From positions 1 to 34,953 of the forward strand of contig JASLXP010001169.1 of NCBI GenBank assembly GCA_030740295.1: 34,953 nt of DNA, given 5' to 3'. Position 1 is the stretch's first letter. Every line of letters starts with the position of its first letter. Positions 15,242 to 24,229 of the stretch are shown in pieces. The notes below the pieces were generated by a model that saw nothing but the letters and a program-made list of their open reading frames with translations, had not been told where the DNA came from and did not search any database. Both the position numbers and the translations under genes were made by a program. Origin of the DNA: Planctomycetota bacterium (GTDB lineage: Bacteria; Planctomycetota; PUPC01; JACPCR01).

Positions 15242-17671
15242 ATGCATCGGTTGATAATTCTCTTCGCAATCTTGTGTGCGCCCGGCTTTGGGCAATCCGG
15301 GCCAGTGATATCCGGGCCCAGTTCACTGCAGTCGGCTCAGGTGCCGCTTCGCTGGTCTTTCGAAGACGGCACCCAGGAATGGAAGGCTCGGGATTGCCAG
15401 ATCAAATCGGCTTCCGGACGCACAAAGCATGGCAGCAGGTTTCTGTTGGTAAAGAGTGCATTCCCCCGCGCAGCACAGATTGAGTTCGTCGGCGACCTTC
15501 AGGTGCAGACCCTCAAAGAGATCCGCTTCTGGGTTTTCGTGCCCCAGGGCTCTCCCTCTGATATGCAGGTATTGCTTTACCTGAAGGACAAGGACGGTCT
15601 CTTTTATCAATATCTTCATCCCGGAAAGCTCCAGGATGGCTGGCATCAGATAGCTGTGGATGTCTCATCTGAAAGTGTCAGCCTGCTGCCGCAGGACCAC
15701 TATGGCCATTGGGGCAATCGGGTGGCCGCGCATGCCAATACTCTCGGCATCAAGCTCATCTCGCGACAGAGCTATTCGGGTGAGTTCAGTATCGACTTGG
15801 TGGAAAGGGTGGCCGGGACGGTAAAGAAAGTGCCTTTGCGGATTCTGGATTTCAGACCGGGGCCTTCAAAGCTGGGGGTGTTTGAGAAGTTTGAGGTCTC
15901 GTTCCGCCTGAACAGGGAGTTCAAGAACCCGTTCGATCCCAACCACATCCAGGTCGACGCGGAGTTCAAATCACCGACAGAGGGATACACGGTCCCGGGC
16001 TTTTACCATCAGGAATACATCCGCAGCAAAGACAATCCGCGGCGAGAACGATTTCTGGTGGATGACCGGGTCGCCAATTCCAACCGCGCGGTGAATTCAG
16101 AGCTCACGGTCGAAAGGTGGGAGGAGATGATCCCTTTGGGCGCGCCCTCATGGAAGGTACGTTTCACGCCGATGGAACCAGGCGCGCACAAGTATCGCCT
16201 GATTGTCAGAACCCGCGGAGAGACCATCGAATCCCAATGGCAATCGTTCATCGCCAAACCTACCAATAAGCCCGGGTTCGTCAGAGTCTGCAAAACGGAC
16301 CCGAGCTATTTTGAATTTTCGAATGGAGATTTCTATTACCCGATCGGTCACAACGTCCGCTCGCCGTTTGACGAACGCTGGTGGGCGACTGTTCTTGAAA
16401 AGGAAAAGCTGCCGCCGGACAGGGGCACTTATGCTTACGACGAAATCCTGCGCAAGATGCATGAGAATGGTGAAAACTTCGCGGAAATCTGGATGGCGAG
16501 CTGGTGGCTTGCTATCGAGTGGGCCAGCGATTGGCGCGGCTACCGGGGTCTGACCGATTACAACCTCGCCAACGCGAGCAAGCTGGATTACATGCTCGAG
16601 CTCGCAGAAAAATACGATATCTATTACCACCTGGTGCTCGACAACCATGGCAAAGCCAGCACCTGGTGCGACCCGGAATGGATCAACAATCCATACAACG
16701 CCGACAACGGCGGACCTGCCTACGATACGGAGGACTATTTTGCGAATCAGCAGGCCCGGGATATCTACAAAAAGACGCTTCGCTACGTGGTTGCCCGCTG
16801 GGCCTACAGCCCTCGTATTATGGGTATCGAATTGTGGAGCGAACTGGACCTGACCGGTGCCGGATTTAGATTCAGGAACAACCCGATAAAGGCGGATTGG
16901 CATCGCGAAATCGCCCAGGAACTTCGCAACCTGGATTCCTTCAAACATCTGGTGACCACGCACTATTCAACAGACTGGCACCGGATTGATCCCAAAGTTG
17001 TTTCGCTGCCCCAGATTGATTACGTCGTGGTCGATGCCTACCGCAGCAAGAATAGCATTGTTCAGCTCATCGATCAGACTTATGCACGCGCCGGCCAGTA
17101 CGGCAAGCCCTGTTTCGTTACCGAGTATGGCGGCAGCCCCTGGGCGACCAGCGAAGCACAAGTCGTCGCGCTGCTGAAAGCGGACCTGCAGGCCGGGCTC
17201 TGGGCCACTTACATGACGCCATCCGCGGCGACGCCGCTGTTGTGGTGGTTCGAGTTTATCGATCACAAGGATCAGTATTTTCGTTACAAAGCTCTGGCCA
17301 ATTACGCGAAGGGAGAAGACCGTCGGAACCAGGGGCTCTATCAGCATGATGAGGCCGGTGTGGTCGTTGCGGGGAATCCTTTCGATCGACTTCGTCTTGA
17401 TACGAAGGTCCTCACCAACGGGCAGCGGGCTTATGTCTGGGTGTATGACCGTATCGCAATGGAGAGCTGGCCCCGGGAGGGTTCCGCTCGAACGTTCAAC
17501 GGCGCCAGCCTCTCGCTCGCGATGGGTTTCGGCGATTACACCTACGAAGTGTGGAACACCGTGACCGGCAAAGTGGTCAAGAAAGGAGATGCTTCCGTCA
17601 CCGGACGGACCATCTCGATCCCGCTGCCACCGTTCACGATTGATTGCGCTGTCAAAGTGAAGCCGAGATAG
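15242..17671 (+). CDS. Exported DUF5060 glycoside hydrolase, clan GH-A-like
   Basis: An 809-residue secreted enzyme. The start at 15242 gives a proper signal peptide (MHRLIILFAILCAPGFGQSG); an upstream in-frame ATG at 14954 would add a non-signal, repeat-crossing leader and is rejected. Residues about 35-185 resemble a carbohydrate-binding jelly roll. Residues about 195-330 match the Ig-like DUF5060 domain (NPFDPNHIQVDAEFKSP, then SWKVRFTPMEPGAHKYRLIV). A TIM barrel follows, with the probable acid/base Glu534 in GIELWSELD and nucleophile Glu628 in CFVTEYGGSPW. Known members of this group act on algal or plant glycans, but the substrate cannot be read here. The acid/base motif is WSE rather than the usual WNE. 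The SDR gene begins 6 nt after the stop. Confidence 0.78.
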   Translation: MHRLIILFAILCAPGFGQSGPVISGPSSLQSAQVPLRWSFEDGTQEWKARDCQIKSASGRTKHGSRFLLVKSAFPRAAQIEFVGDLQVQTLKEIRFWVFVPQGSPSDMQVLLYLKDKDGLFYQYLHPGKLQDGWHQIAVDVSSESVSLLPQDHYGHWGNRVAAHANTLGIKLISRQSYSGEFSIDLVERVAGTVKKVPLRILDFRPGPSKLGVFEKFEVSFRLNREFKNPFDPNHIQVDAEFKSPTEGYTVPGFYHQEYIRSKDNPRRERFLVDDRVANSNRAVNSELTVERWEEMIPLGAPSWKVRFTPMEPGAHKYRLIVRTRGETIESQWQSFIAKPTNKPGFVRVCKTDPSYFEFSNGDFYYPIGHNVRSPFDERWWATVLEKEKLPPDRGTYAYDEILRKMHENGENFAEIWMASWWLAIEWASDWRGYRGLTDYNLANASKLDYMLELAEKYDIYYHLVLDNHGKASTWCDPEWINNPYNADNGGPAYDTEDYFANQQARDIYKKTLRYVVARWAYSPRIMGIELWSELDLTGAGFRFRNNPIKADWHREIAQELRNLDSFKHLVTTHYSTDWHRIDPKVVSLPQIDYVVVDAYRSKNSIVQLIDQTYARAGQYGKPCFVTEYGGSPWATSEAQVVALLKADLQAGLWATYMTPSAATPLLWWFEFIDHKDQYFRYKALANYAKGEDRRNQGLYQHDEAGVVVAGNPFDRLRLDTKVLTNGQRAYVWVYDRIAMESWPREGSARTFNGASLSLAMGFGDYTYEVWNTVTGKVVKKGDASVTGRTISIPLPPFTIDCAVKVKPR

Positions 17672-17677
17672 AAGAAG

Positions 17678-18511
17678 ATGCCTAACACTTACGACCTCAC
17701 CGGCAAGGCTGCGCTCCTGACTGGCGCGGGCAGCAGCAAGCAAACCGAAGAGTTCGGCCGCATCGAAGGCATCGGCTCAGGTATCGCCAGAACTCTCGTG
17801 CAGAACGGCTGCGACATTATTTTCACCTACAACAGCAGCGTCGAAGGCGCGATGAAACTTCGCGACGAGCTTTACGCGGAAGCGCCCGATCGAAAGATCA
17901 TTCCTGTGCAGTTCAGCGCGTCAGATTACCAGGAAGCCGCTCCTGCGCTTATTGATGCTGTGGAACGTGAATTCGGCCAACTGGATTTGCTGGTCAACAA
18001 CCTTGGCACCACGTACGTCACGCAGAGCGAGATCCCGCACGATGAGCCGGCCGAGGAGGCCGAAAAACTCCTGCGCATCAATTTCCACGCGGCGTACGAG
18101 CTGAGCAAAAGAGCCTGCGAATACATGCAGGCCAAGGGCGGCTACCTGGTAAATGTCACTTCATGCTCCGTCACCATGCCACACGCCAAAAGGCCGGCCT
18201 ACGGCGTTTCCAAGCATGCGATGCACGGCATGTCGAGCGAATTCGCTTCCCACTATGGCAAGCACAAAATCAAAGTGCTCGAGCTCCAACTCGGTATCTT
18301 CGAGACGCTCATGACCCTTCCTCGGCTTGCCTTCTATCGTGAAGCCTGCGGAAAAGGAGCGGTTCCACTCGGACGCCTGGGATACCCGGAAGAGGTTGGC
18401 AATCTGGTGGCATTCTTCCTCTCTGGCGGATGCGATTACATGCACGGCGCAGCCATCAAAGTCGATGGCGGATTAACCATCCGATCTTTCGACACGCTCA
18501 CTATCGAGTGA
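17678..18511 (+). CDS. SDR-family oxidoreductase
   Basis: A 277-residue classical short-chain dehydrogenase/reductase. The NAD(P)-binding loop is TGAGSS then a short insertion and GIGSGIA (residues 15-37), so the usual TGxxxGIG spacing is stretched. NNLG (107-110), the catalytic Ser near 162-164 (NVTSCSV) and YGVSK (Tyr175, Lys179) are intact, as is the C-terminal VDGG. SDR enzymes reduce or oxidise hydroxyl/keto groups of sugars, lipids or fatty-acyl chains. The substrate is not evident. It starts 6 nt after the DUF5060 glycosidase stop, so it may process a sugar released by that enzyme, though this is inference. Confidence 0.82.
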   Translation: MPNTYDLTGKAALLTGAGSSKQTEEFGRIEGIGSGIARTLVQNGCDIIFTYNSSVEGAMKLRDELYAEAPDRKIIPVQFSASDYQEAAPALIDAVEREFGQLDLLVNNLGTTYVTQSEIPHDEPAEEAEKLLRINFHAAYELSKRACEYMQAKGGYLVNVTSCSVTMPHAKRPAYGVSKHAMHGMSSEFASHYGKHKIKVLELQLGIFETLMTLPRLAFYREACGKGAVPLGRLGYPEEVGNLVAFFLSGGCDYMHGAAIKVDGGLTIRSFDTLTIE

Positions 18512-18568
18512 TCGACTGAGGCGATACGTTTTCGTTCATGACCCCACCGGGCCGCCCGAGATTCAACG

Positions 18569-20731
18569 ATGCTTCCACTTTTTTCCTGCTTCGCTCTGTT
18601 GAGCTCTTGTCTGGCTGAGCCTCCGGGTGAGGCTCTGACGTTGAAGGCCCACTGGACTGAGTCGCCAGTCAAGAAGACGCGACACACCACCTTCGTCGCC
18701 TCCTTCAATAGCGAAGAAAATAACGACGCTGACTTCGCCACGGGCCTGCCCCTCGCCGGCGGATTTGGAATTGACCCGAAGGTGAAAGGCAAACACGGAA
18801 ATGCCGTGCGCATCGCGGAGACGGGCGGCCATCTTCACTTTCGTGGCGAGGGCAATCTCAATCCTCACCGGGGGACGCTCAGGATGCTCGTGCGTGGAAA
18901 AGTCTGGCAGGACAGAACTTCTCGCTGGCTGTTCGAGTCGCGCAGCAAGAGCTTCATGGGAATTCGTCGCGATCCCGAGGCCCTGTCACTCGTGTTTCGA
19001 GAAGGCCGGTTTGCGAGAGATGAAGTCTCCACACTGAAACTGCCCTTTGGCGAGGTCTCGGCCGATGCGTGGCACTCAGTAGTCGCATCGTGGGACTGGC
19101 GCGCAGGAGAAGCGTTGATCGCTCTCGATGGCAGAGCAGTGCGCGGTAAAATCAAATTTCCAGGCCGGCACAGCCGGGTGATGGTCTTTTATGTTGGAGG
19201 CGGGTTCGGCGCACGGTTAGGCGGTATGAATGAGCCGGGAATGGAGATGGACGAATTTGCCCTTTACGACCTTCCTCTCTGGGTGCTCGATCCGGCATCC
19301 GAGCTGGGCAAGGAGGATGAAGCCCTGCTGAGCGAGGCTGAGGCGGGTGTCCGGAAGTGCTACAACCAGATCGTCGCCCTGCAGCGCTGGGGAGGGTGGC
19401 AGACGCTATACACGTGGCCGACCTTGATTGGCTCGGCAGCTCAGGGAAGGGAGTGGGTGGATTTCGAGGAAGTGGTGGGGAACGACAAGAGCGCGGCCAC
19501 ACCCCGCATCGCTGCCCGCCTGCTCTACAGCTACGAAGTGCTCGGTGATTACCGTTTCTTTGAGGCCGCCCTGAAGACTGGAGAATTCCTCCTCGCCGCC
19601 CAGGATAAAGAGCTCGGATTCTGGCTGCACGGATACGAAATGACCGTCGCCGGCATCAGGCCTGCCACGACCCGACGGCACATCAAGCTCCAGGACAGTG
19701 TGCAATCGCACCCGATCTTCTTTCTCTCTTATTTGCATCGCCTGACCGGTGATGATCGCTACCTCGAAGCACTCAAGAAGGCGGGAGAGTTTTACCTGAC
19801 AGCGCAGAACCCCAACGGCAGCTGGTCTCATCACTTCGATGCCGAAAAGGGAATCGGCCTCACCGCTCGCGGCCAACCGCAGGGCGGCGAGATAAACGAT
19901 CTCACCATGAACGATGCCATCGATGTGATGGCCCTGATGTATCACATCACTGACGATGTTAAATATGTGGCCGCAATGAAACGCGCCGGCGAGTGGCTGC
20001 TCCGCGCCCAACTGAAAGGAACGGTCGGCTGGGCAGAACAATACGACAAAGACGATCGCCCGGTCCGGGCCAGACACTTCGAGCCGCCCGCGTACTCGAG
20101 TTCGGCGACGCGCAGCGCATCTCGTGCCCTTGTGGAACTGTATCGTTTCTCCGGAGACGAAAGATTCCTCGCAGCGGTCCGCAAGGCCGTGGAATGGGTC
20201 GAAGGAAAAGCAGAGGATGGCCTTTACTGGTGCTACTACGACCCCGCCAGCGGCAGGCCCATCGCAGGATGGCAGGGGAAGACCTACTTCATGGATGACG
20301 CGGATCAGCGTAACTGGATTCGAAAACAGCCCATCGGTATCTGGCAGACCAAGCCTTATTACAGGCTCTCGAGCATGCAGCAGTTTCTCGGAAAGGCAGC
20401 CCCACCGAAACCGGAAGATCTGGTTCCTGACGTGACAAAGAAAGCCGCCGCGGAGCGAATGGCCTCATACCGGCCACGAGCGAGATACGCGCTCGATACG
20501 CGGCACAAGTCGGGTCTGTGGGTTGTACCGAAGGTGTCCAACTTCATGGGATCCATCGGCGCAGGCTTTGGCGCCTTTTCGCCGCGCACGCTTATGCTCC
20601 TTCAGTACATCGAATCCGCACGAATCGTTAAAGGTGAATTGGAGCCGGGGCCGCGGCCGATTGGGACGCTGTTGCGGCTGGCGTATCCCAAGGCGGATTG
20701 GTATGCAGTCGGGTGGGGGAAGGATGGCTGA
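18569..20731 (+). CDS. Exported pectate lyase (PL10-type) with N-terminal LamG-like domain
   Basis: A 720-residue secreted protein with a signal peptide (MLPLFSCFALLSSCLAEPPG). Residues about 30-240 resemble a laminin-G/concanavalin-like binding domain (GTLRMLVRGKVW, DAWHSVVASWDW, ALIALDGRAVRG). Residues about 270-620 resemble the PL10 pectate lyase (alpha/alpha)-barrel, with GGWQTLYTWP, NPNGSWSHHFDA, DLTMNDAIDVMALMYHI and VGWAEQYDKDD. PL10 enzymes cleave polygalacturonate by beta-elimination and need Ca2+. I cannot confirm the calcium-binding residues. The fragment IGIWQTKPYYRLSSMQQF lies further on. The gene follows the SDR gene by 57 nt and ends convergently with the beta-propeller hydrolase gene. 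Confidence 0.72.
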   Translation: MLPLFSCFALLSSCLAEPPGEALTLKAHWTESPVKKTRHTTFVASFNSEENNDADFATGLPLAGGFGIDPKVKGKHGNAVRIAETGGHLHFRGEGNLNPHRGTLRMLVRGKVWQDRTSRWLFESRSKSFMGIRRDPEALSLVFREGRFARDEVSTLKLPFGEVSADAWHSVVASWDWRAGEALIALDGRAVRGKIKFPGRHSRVMVFYVGGGFGARLGGMNEPGMEMDEFALYDLPLWVLDPASELGKEDEALLSEAEAGVRKCYNQIVALQRWGGWQTLYTWPTLIGSAAQGREWVDFEEVVGNDKSAATPRIAARLLYSYEVLGDYRFFEAALKTGEFLLAAQDKELGFWLHGYEMTVAGIRPATTRRHIKLQDSVQSHPIFFLSYLHRLTGDDRYLEALKKAGEFYLTAQNPNGSWSHHFDAEKGIGLTARGQPQGGEINDLTMNDAIDVMALMYHITDDVKYVAAMKRAGEWLLRAQLKGTVGWAEQYDKDDRPVRARHFEPPAYSSSATRSASRALVELYRFSGDERFLAAVRKAVEWVEGKAEDGLYWCYYDPASGRPIAGWQGKTYFMDDADQRNWIRKQPIGIWQTKPYYRLSSMQQFLGKAAPPKPEDLVPDVTKKAAAERMASYRPRARYALDTRHKSGLWVVPKVSNFMGSIGAGFGAFSPRTLMLLQYIESARIVKGELEPGPRPIGTLLRLAYPKADWYAVGWGKDG

Positions 20732-20815
20732 TGGATGAATGGTTGGCCCTGTTGTGAGACCTGCGAACCGTCGACGGCGCTGAAGGTCTTCCATCAACTG
20801 TCAACCATTCTCTCC
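20732..20815. other. Convergent gap with 9-bp inverted repeat
   Basis: Between two convergent stops. GAATGGTTG (20737-20745) is inverted as CAACCATTC (20802-20810) with a 56-nt loop. Two GAT-type heptamers occur at 20723-20736, overlapping the preceding stop. There is no T-tract, so termination here is uncertain. Confidence 0.35.
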
Positions 20816-22957
20816 TTACCGAAACCGGATCGAATAAAGATCCGCATCCTTCAGAGTGAATCGCAGGCGGATCTTTTTGCCGACCAACTCCTTCACCTCT
20901 CGCCGGCCGCGCCAGGAGACGGAGCGTTCGATGTGATCGCCGTAGATTTCATCGCATTCTTTGAGGGTGTAGCCAGGCATCGGTGTACCTTGCTCCTCAA
21001 GAATCTCACAACGCACGCTGCCAGCGGCCGAGGTTGAATAATTAAGGATGAGCTCTACCTCGCCCGGGTGTGTTACATCGCCTATCGTAACCTTCTGGTT
21101 TCCGTCTCGGGTTAATGAATCCTGGAGCGTGTTGTCCTTGACCATCTCCATCGAATAGAGCGCCCCATCTTCCTGCTCCAGATTCAGGGCGGCAGACGCT
21201 CCTTTCTCGGCGAGAGTTTTCACCTCGGAAGCCTTCAATGCGCGGCGGAGAATCAGGATGTCGTCGCACTTGCCGAGGAAGGGCTCGTTTGTGAGCGACG
21301 TCGGCGGGTAATCTTCGCCGAAGCGAAGGCCGCCGAGCTCAAGTGCCAATGCACCTGAACCGGGCCTGCCGCCGGACGCTACTTCTGCGCCGTCAAAGTA
21401 GAGCTTGACCTCGCCGTCGTTCCAGGTAGCCGCGACGTGATGCACCGTGTCCGGGTCTTTCTCCTTGCTCCAGTCCCCGATCTTTGAATGCATGGCTACG
21501 ACCTTCCACCCGTCATAGCCGAAACGGATGGCGCCGTCCGGGCCGATGTTTCCGCCGGAGTTCACATCGAAAAACAGCTCACGGGGTTTTGTGGAGCTGC
21601 CGTTGTACGCAGAGAAAAGACGGCGATGCCCGGCGGGCATTCCTTTTACGTGAACGGCTATGGTCGACTGTTTGCCGAGATTCTTCGTTTCGGGCAAAGA
21701 AAGGACGGCCGCGTCGCTGAATTCGAGCGAAGACTTTCCGAAGAGCGGCTGCGACTTTTCAATCTTGACCGGGCCGGCAACTACCGAAGGCAGCGTGGGA
21801 CTCAACTCTTCATCCGACTCCTCAAAAGTGAACGCCCTGGTGACCAATTCTCCGCCTGCCATCGGGGCTCGCACAGAGACGAAACCATCCATGCGCAAGG
21901 TGTATCTTCGCATCTGGCAGCTCTTTCCGGTGTAGTAGCCTTCAGATGCGTAGATGGAGAGATCGTTCGGTGTGTCCGGGATGAATGGGGCCGTCTGCAC
22001 GATCCCCCAGGCGACCATGTTGTTTCGATTCACCCAGGTCTGTTTCTGGAGGCCGGGACGAATGAATGCTTCCCGCCATCGCTTGAAAGACCTGCCATCC
22101 CGGCTGGTCATGAAGACGCCGTCGGAAACACCGCCATGGCGATGCCGCACGCCCCGGCGTGAAGGAACAAATCTTTTGGGGAAGCCCATCAGGATATGCG
22201 GCGCACGAAAGTAAGGCGTGATCTGATTGGTATAGAGATGCTCAGGCACCGCGCCCTGGTAATCCAGCCAGACCGGTTCGGTCCAGCTCACAAAATCCAA
22301 TGAGGTGGCGGTCATGATATCGCGTTTGCCGTTGCGAAAGCCCCGGTGGAAATCGACGTACTGCTTTCGGATCGGATCCCAGAATGCAAGGTTCTGTGAA
22401 TCAAAGGCCCCCTTGGTAATGACCGCCTTCTGATTCATCTGCGTCCAGCGGATGCCATCCGGCGATTTGAAAGGCAAGAGTCCACCGCCCCCGCCAGCGA
22501 GGGCTTTGTATTTCGCATCCGGAGCGGCGCCCGGATTTGCGTCTTTCATGGGCGCGAAATTGTGGGTGCCTGCGCCCATCCACACGATGTTGTTCTCTTT
22601 CGAGCCGTTGAATTCGAAAAGCTCGAGGTTCGGTTTCGTAAATAGGAGACCGTCTTTGCTTTCCGCGTAACAGGTGACCTGCTGGGGTGAGTTTCCACTG
22701 CCCCGGTAATACATTCGGTAGAGATCGCCATCCTGAAAAACAGTAACGTATGCTGACGTGCTCCCTTCCCAGGGCTCGTCGAAAACGATTGCCACTTCCC
22801 GGGGCACCGGCCGATTCAAGTGAAGGTGGGCGCCCTCCATCTTCTCGATGAGCCAGTCGTCCACGAAGAGTTCGATTCGCGAGCCGATGTCCCGTGTCGG
22901 AGCTTCTTCCGCGAAACTCGCTGTCGTGCAGAAGACGATTAAGAGGAGGCTGGACAT
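20816..22957 (-). CDS. Exported beta-propeller hydrolase with C-terminal LamG-like domain
   Basis: A 713-residue secreted protein. The start at 22957 gives a signal peptide (MSSLLLIVFCTTASFAEEAP); a longer frame beginning at 23113 is rejected because it would overlap the upstream small gene out of frame. Residues about 20-330 look like a five-bladed beta-propeller of the GH43/GH32-like superfamily (RIELFVDDWLIE, SAYVTVFQDGDLYRMYYRG, SKDGLLFTKPNLELFEF). Residues about 430-620 resemble a LamG domain (AVHVKGMPAGHRRLFSAYNG, HHVAATWNDGEVKLYFDGAE). Such proteins are common in planctomycete-type glycan degraders, with undefined specificity. The catalytic acids cannot be assigned confidently. It begins 5 nt after the stop of the small L12-like gene. 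Confidence 0.68.
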   Translation of the reverse strand: MSSLLLIVFCTTASFAEEAPTRDIGSRIELFVDDWLIEKMEGAHLHLNRPVPREVAIVFDEPWEGSTSAYVTVFQDGDLYRMYYRGSGNSPQQVTCYAESKDGLLFTKPNLELFEFNGSKENNIVWMGAGTHNFAPMKDANPGAAPDAKYKALAGGGGGLLPFKSPDGIRWTQMNQKAVITKGAFDSQNLAFWDPIRKQYVDFHRGFRNGKRDIMTATSLDFVSWTEPVWLDYQGAVPEHLYTNQITPYFRAPHILMGFPKRFVPSRRGVRHRHGGVSDGVFMTSRDGRSFKRWREAFIRPGLQKQTWVNRNNMVAWGIVQTAPFIPDTPNDLSIYASEGYYTGKSCQMRRYTLRMDGFVSVRAPMAGGELVTRAFTFEESDEELSPTLPSVVAGPVKIEKSQPLFGKSSLEFSDAAVLSLPETKNLGKQSTIAVHVKGMPAGHRRLFSAYNGSSTKPRELFFDVNSGGNIGPDGAIRFGYDGWKVVAMHSKIGDWSKEKDPDTVHHVAATWNDGEVKLYFDGAEVASGGRPGSGALALELGGLRFGEDYPPTSLTNEPFLGKCDDILILRRALKASEVKTLAEKGASAALNLEQEDGALYSMEMVKDNTLQDSLTRDGNQKVTIGDVTHPGEVELILNYSTSAAGSVRCEILEEQGTPMPGYTLKECDEIYGDHIERSVSWRGRREVKELVGKKIRLRFTLKDADLYSIRFR

Positions 22958-22962
22958 GGGGA

Positions 22963-23220
22963 TCAAAAGACCAGGTAAGAAAGAACTGCCGCGATGACAA
23001 TCGCCAGCATCGATGCGCACCCGGTCTTCTGCTGCGGGAAGACATCCGGATGCTGCTCGGAGAGCTCGGCGGACATTTCTTCGACTTTCTCCTTCGCGTC
23101 TTTCAGATCGCATCCTGTCATTTTCCGGTAGATCTTGATGGCCTCTATCTTTCGCCCGCCCGCGATGGCGTCGAGCAAATCCTGCTGCATTGGATCCGGC
23201 TCGGGGTTTTCGTCTGACAT
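22963..23220 (-). CDS. Small membrane-anchored protein with ribosomal L7/L12 C-terminal-like domain
   Basis: An 85-residue protein. Residues about 15-50 (IAGGRKIEAIKIYRKMTG and the following DLKDAKEKVEEM) match the C-terminal fold of ribosomal protein L7/L12, a motif also used in stand-alone 'L12-like' proteins. Residues about 67-85 form a hydrophobic C-terminal tail, so the protein is probably tail-anchored with the L12-like part cytoplasmic. Its TGA is 5 nt before the ATG of the beta-propeller hydrolase, suggesting coupled translation. I see no good Shine-Dalgarno before the ATG at 23220. Its role is unknown. It is not the ribosomal stalk protein, which is about 120 residues and has an N-terminal dimerisation domain. 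Confidence 0.72.
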   Translation of the reverse strand: MSDENPEPDPMQQDLLDAIAGGRKIEAIKIYRKMTGCDLKDAKEKVEEMSAELSEQHPDVFPQQKTGCASMLAIVIAAVLSYLVF

Positions 23221-23356
23221 GGGAATAGAGTGGGGTAATAAAATATTGGAATGACGGAGTGAGTGGGGCCTTCAGGCTTCGACCCCACGTTGGCGATTTT
23301 TGTAACGCACTCCTATGCTCGTTTCAATATCACTCATTCTGTCGAGGAGACTACAA
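23221..23356. other. Divergent intergenic region
   Basis: This gap of 136 bp separates the L12-like gene from the second SGNH gene. An in-frame ATG at 23315 occurs upstream of the chosen SGNH start. No repeat or convincing promoter pair is seen. Confidence 0.4.
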
Positions 23357-24073
23357 ATGCTTAAAAGATGCAAAGCAGGTCAAGTGGCCGCCACCTTCAT
23401 TCTCCTGGTGGTCCCGCTCGCGGCCGAGCCGAAGCCGAAACCGAAACCAAAAAAGAAACGAAGGCCAAGCCCTGCGCTGAAATCCATCGAGGATGCTGAG
23501 GGGCTGCCCCGAGTGCTCCTCATCGGCGATTCGATCTCCATCGGTTACACGTTAGCCACGCGTGCGCAGTTGAAAGGCAAGGCAAACGTCCATCGCATAC
23601 CGGCCAATGGCGGCGATACCAGACGTGGTCTGCAGAGCATGGACAAATGGTTGGGCGAGGGGAAGTGGGACGTCATCCATTTCAATTGGGGATTGCACGA
23701 TCTCAAATACGCTCCCAAGGAAAGCCCCGAAAAAGGCAATAAGCCTCGGGTCCCCATCGAGGAATACGAGAAGAACATGGAACAGCTTGTCACCCGGATG
23801 AAGAAAACCGGCGCAACGCTCATCTTTGCCACAACAACGCCGTATCCGGCCGGAGTCACTCCCATACGCATCCCCGCAGACGCGGTGAAATACAATGAGG
23901 CGGCCATCCGAGTGATGAACAAGCACGAGGTCACCGTGAACGATCTTCACTCTTTTGCGCTCCCCCGGTTGAAGGAACTGCAGAGACCAAAAAACGTGCA
24001 TTTCGAGAGCGAGGGTTCGAAGGCACTCGGCAAGCAGGTAGCTGCCGCCATTCAGGCTGCACTGATGAAATAG
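23357..24073 (+). CDS. Exported SGNH/GDSL hydrolase
   Basis: A 238-residue secreted esterase-like protein. The ATG at 23357 follows a Shine-Dalgarno (GAGGAG, about 23344-23349) and begins a signal peptide (MLKRCKAGQVAATFILLVVP); an upstream in-frame ATG at 23315 has no such site. A Lys/Pro-rich linker (KPKPKPKKKRRP) precedes the hydrolase domain. Catalytic blocks are LLIGDSISIG with Ser59, NGGDTRRG with the block II Gly, HFNWGLHDLK in place of the usual GxND, and NVHFESEG with His215. The NWGLHDL form is a known variant of SGNH proteins. The substrate is probably an acylated sugar, by analogy only. It diverges from the L12-like/beta-propeller pair. Confidence 0.8.
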   Translation: MLKRCKAGQVAATFILLVVPLAAEPKPKPKPKKKRRPSPALKSIEDAEGLPRVLLIGDSISIGYTLATRAQLKGKANVHRIPANGGDTRRGLQSMDKWLGEGKWDVIHFNWGLHDLKYAPKESPEKGNKPRVPIEEYEKNMEQLVTRMKKTGATLIFATTTPYPAGVTPIRIPADAVKYNEAAIRVMNKHEVTVNDLHSFALPRLKELQRPKNVHFESEGSKALGKQVAAAIQAALMK

Positions 24074-24077
24074 CTTT

Positions 24078-24119
24078 GGATCGTGATGCTCGACACTGGA
24101 TGCTCGGTACCCGGTGTTG
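24078..24119. repeat. Short heptamer repeat array
   Basis: Six 7-bp units in register (GGATCGT, GATGCTC, GACACTG, GATGCTC, GGTACCC, GGTGTTG) occur directly after the SGNH stop. The type is the same as the larger arrays near 6.9 and 25.6 kb. An 8-bp inverted repeat further on (24184-24191 and 24216-24223) is listed separately. Confidence 0.65.
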
Positions 24120-24183
24120 GTGATATCGGCTGCGGATCCAAGGCGTACTAAAGTGAAAGTGACAGGTCACCGCACTCCAAAGA

Positions 24184-24223
24184 CAGCTTTCGAGCTGGTC
24201 AGGGCAACCGGACGGGAAAGCTG
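24184..24223 (-). terminator. Hairpin 3' of the DUF1844 gene
   Basis: CAGCTTTC and GAAAGCTG form an 8-bp stem with a 24-nt loop, just after the DUF1844 stop on the minus strand. The T-tract is short (TGTCTTT), so this is a weak candidate. Confidence 0.3.
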
Positions 24224-24229
24224 AATCCT

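Noticed and set aside
22958..23113. N-terminal extension of the beta-propeller hydrolase
   Set aside because: It overlaps the small L12-like gene in another frame and is not signal-peptide-like, whereas 22957 begins a good signal peptide.
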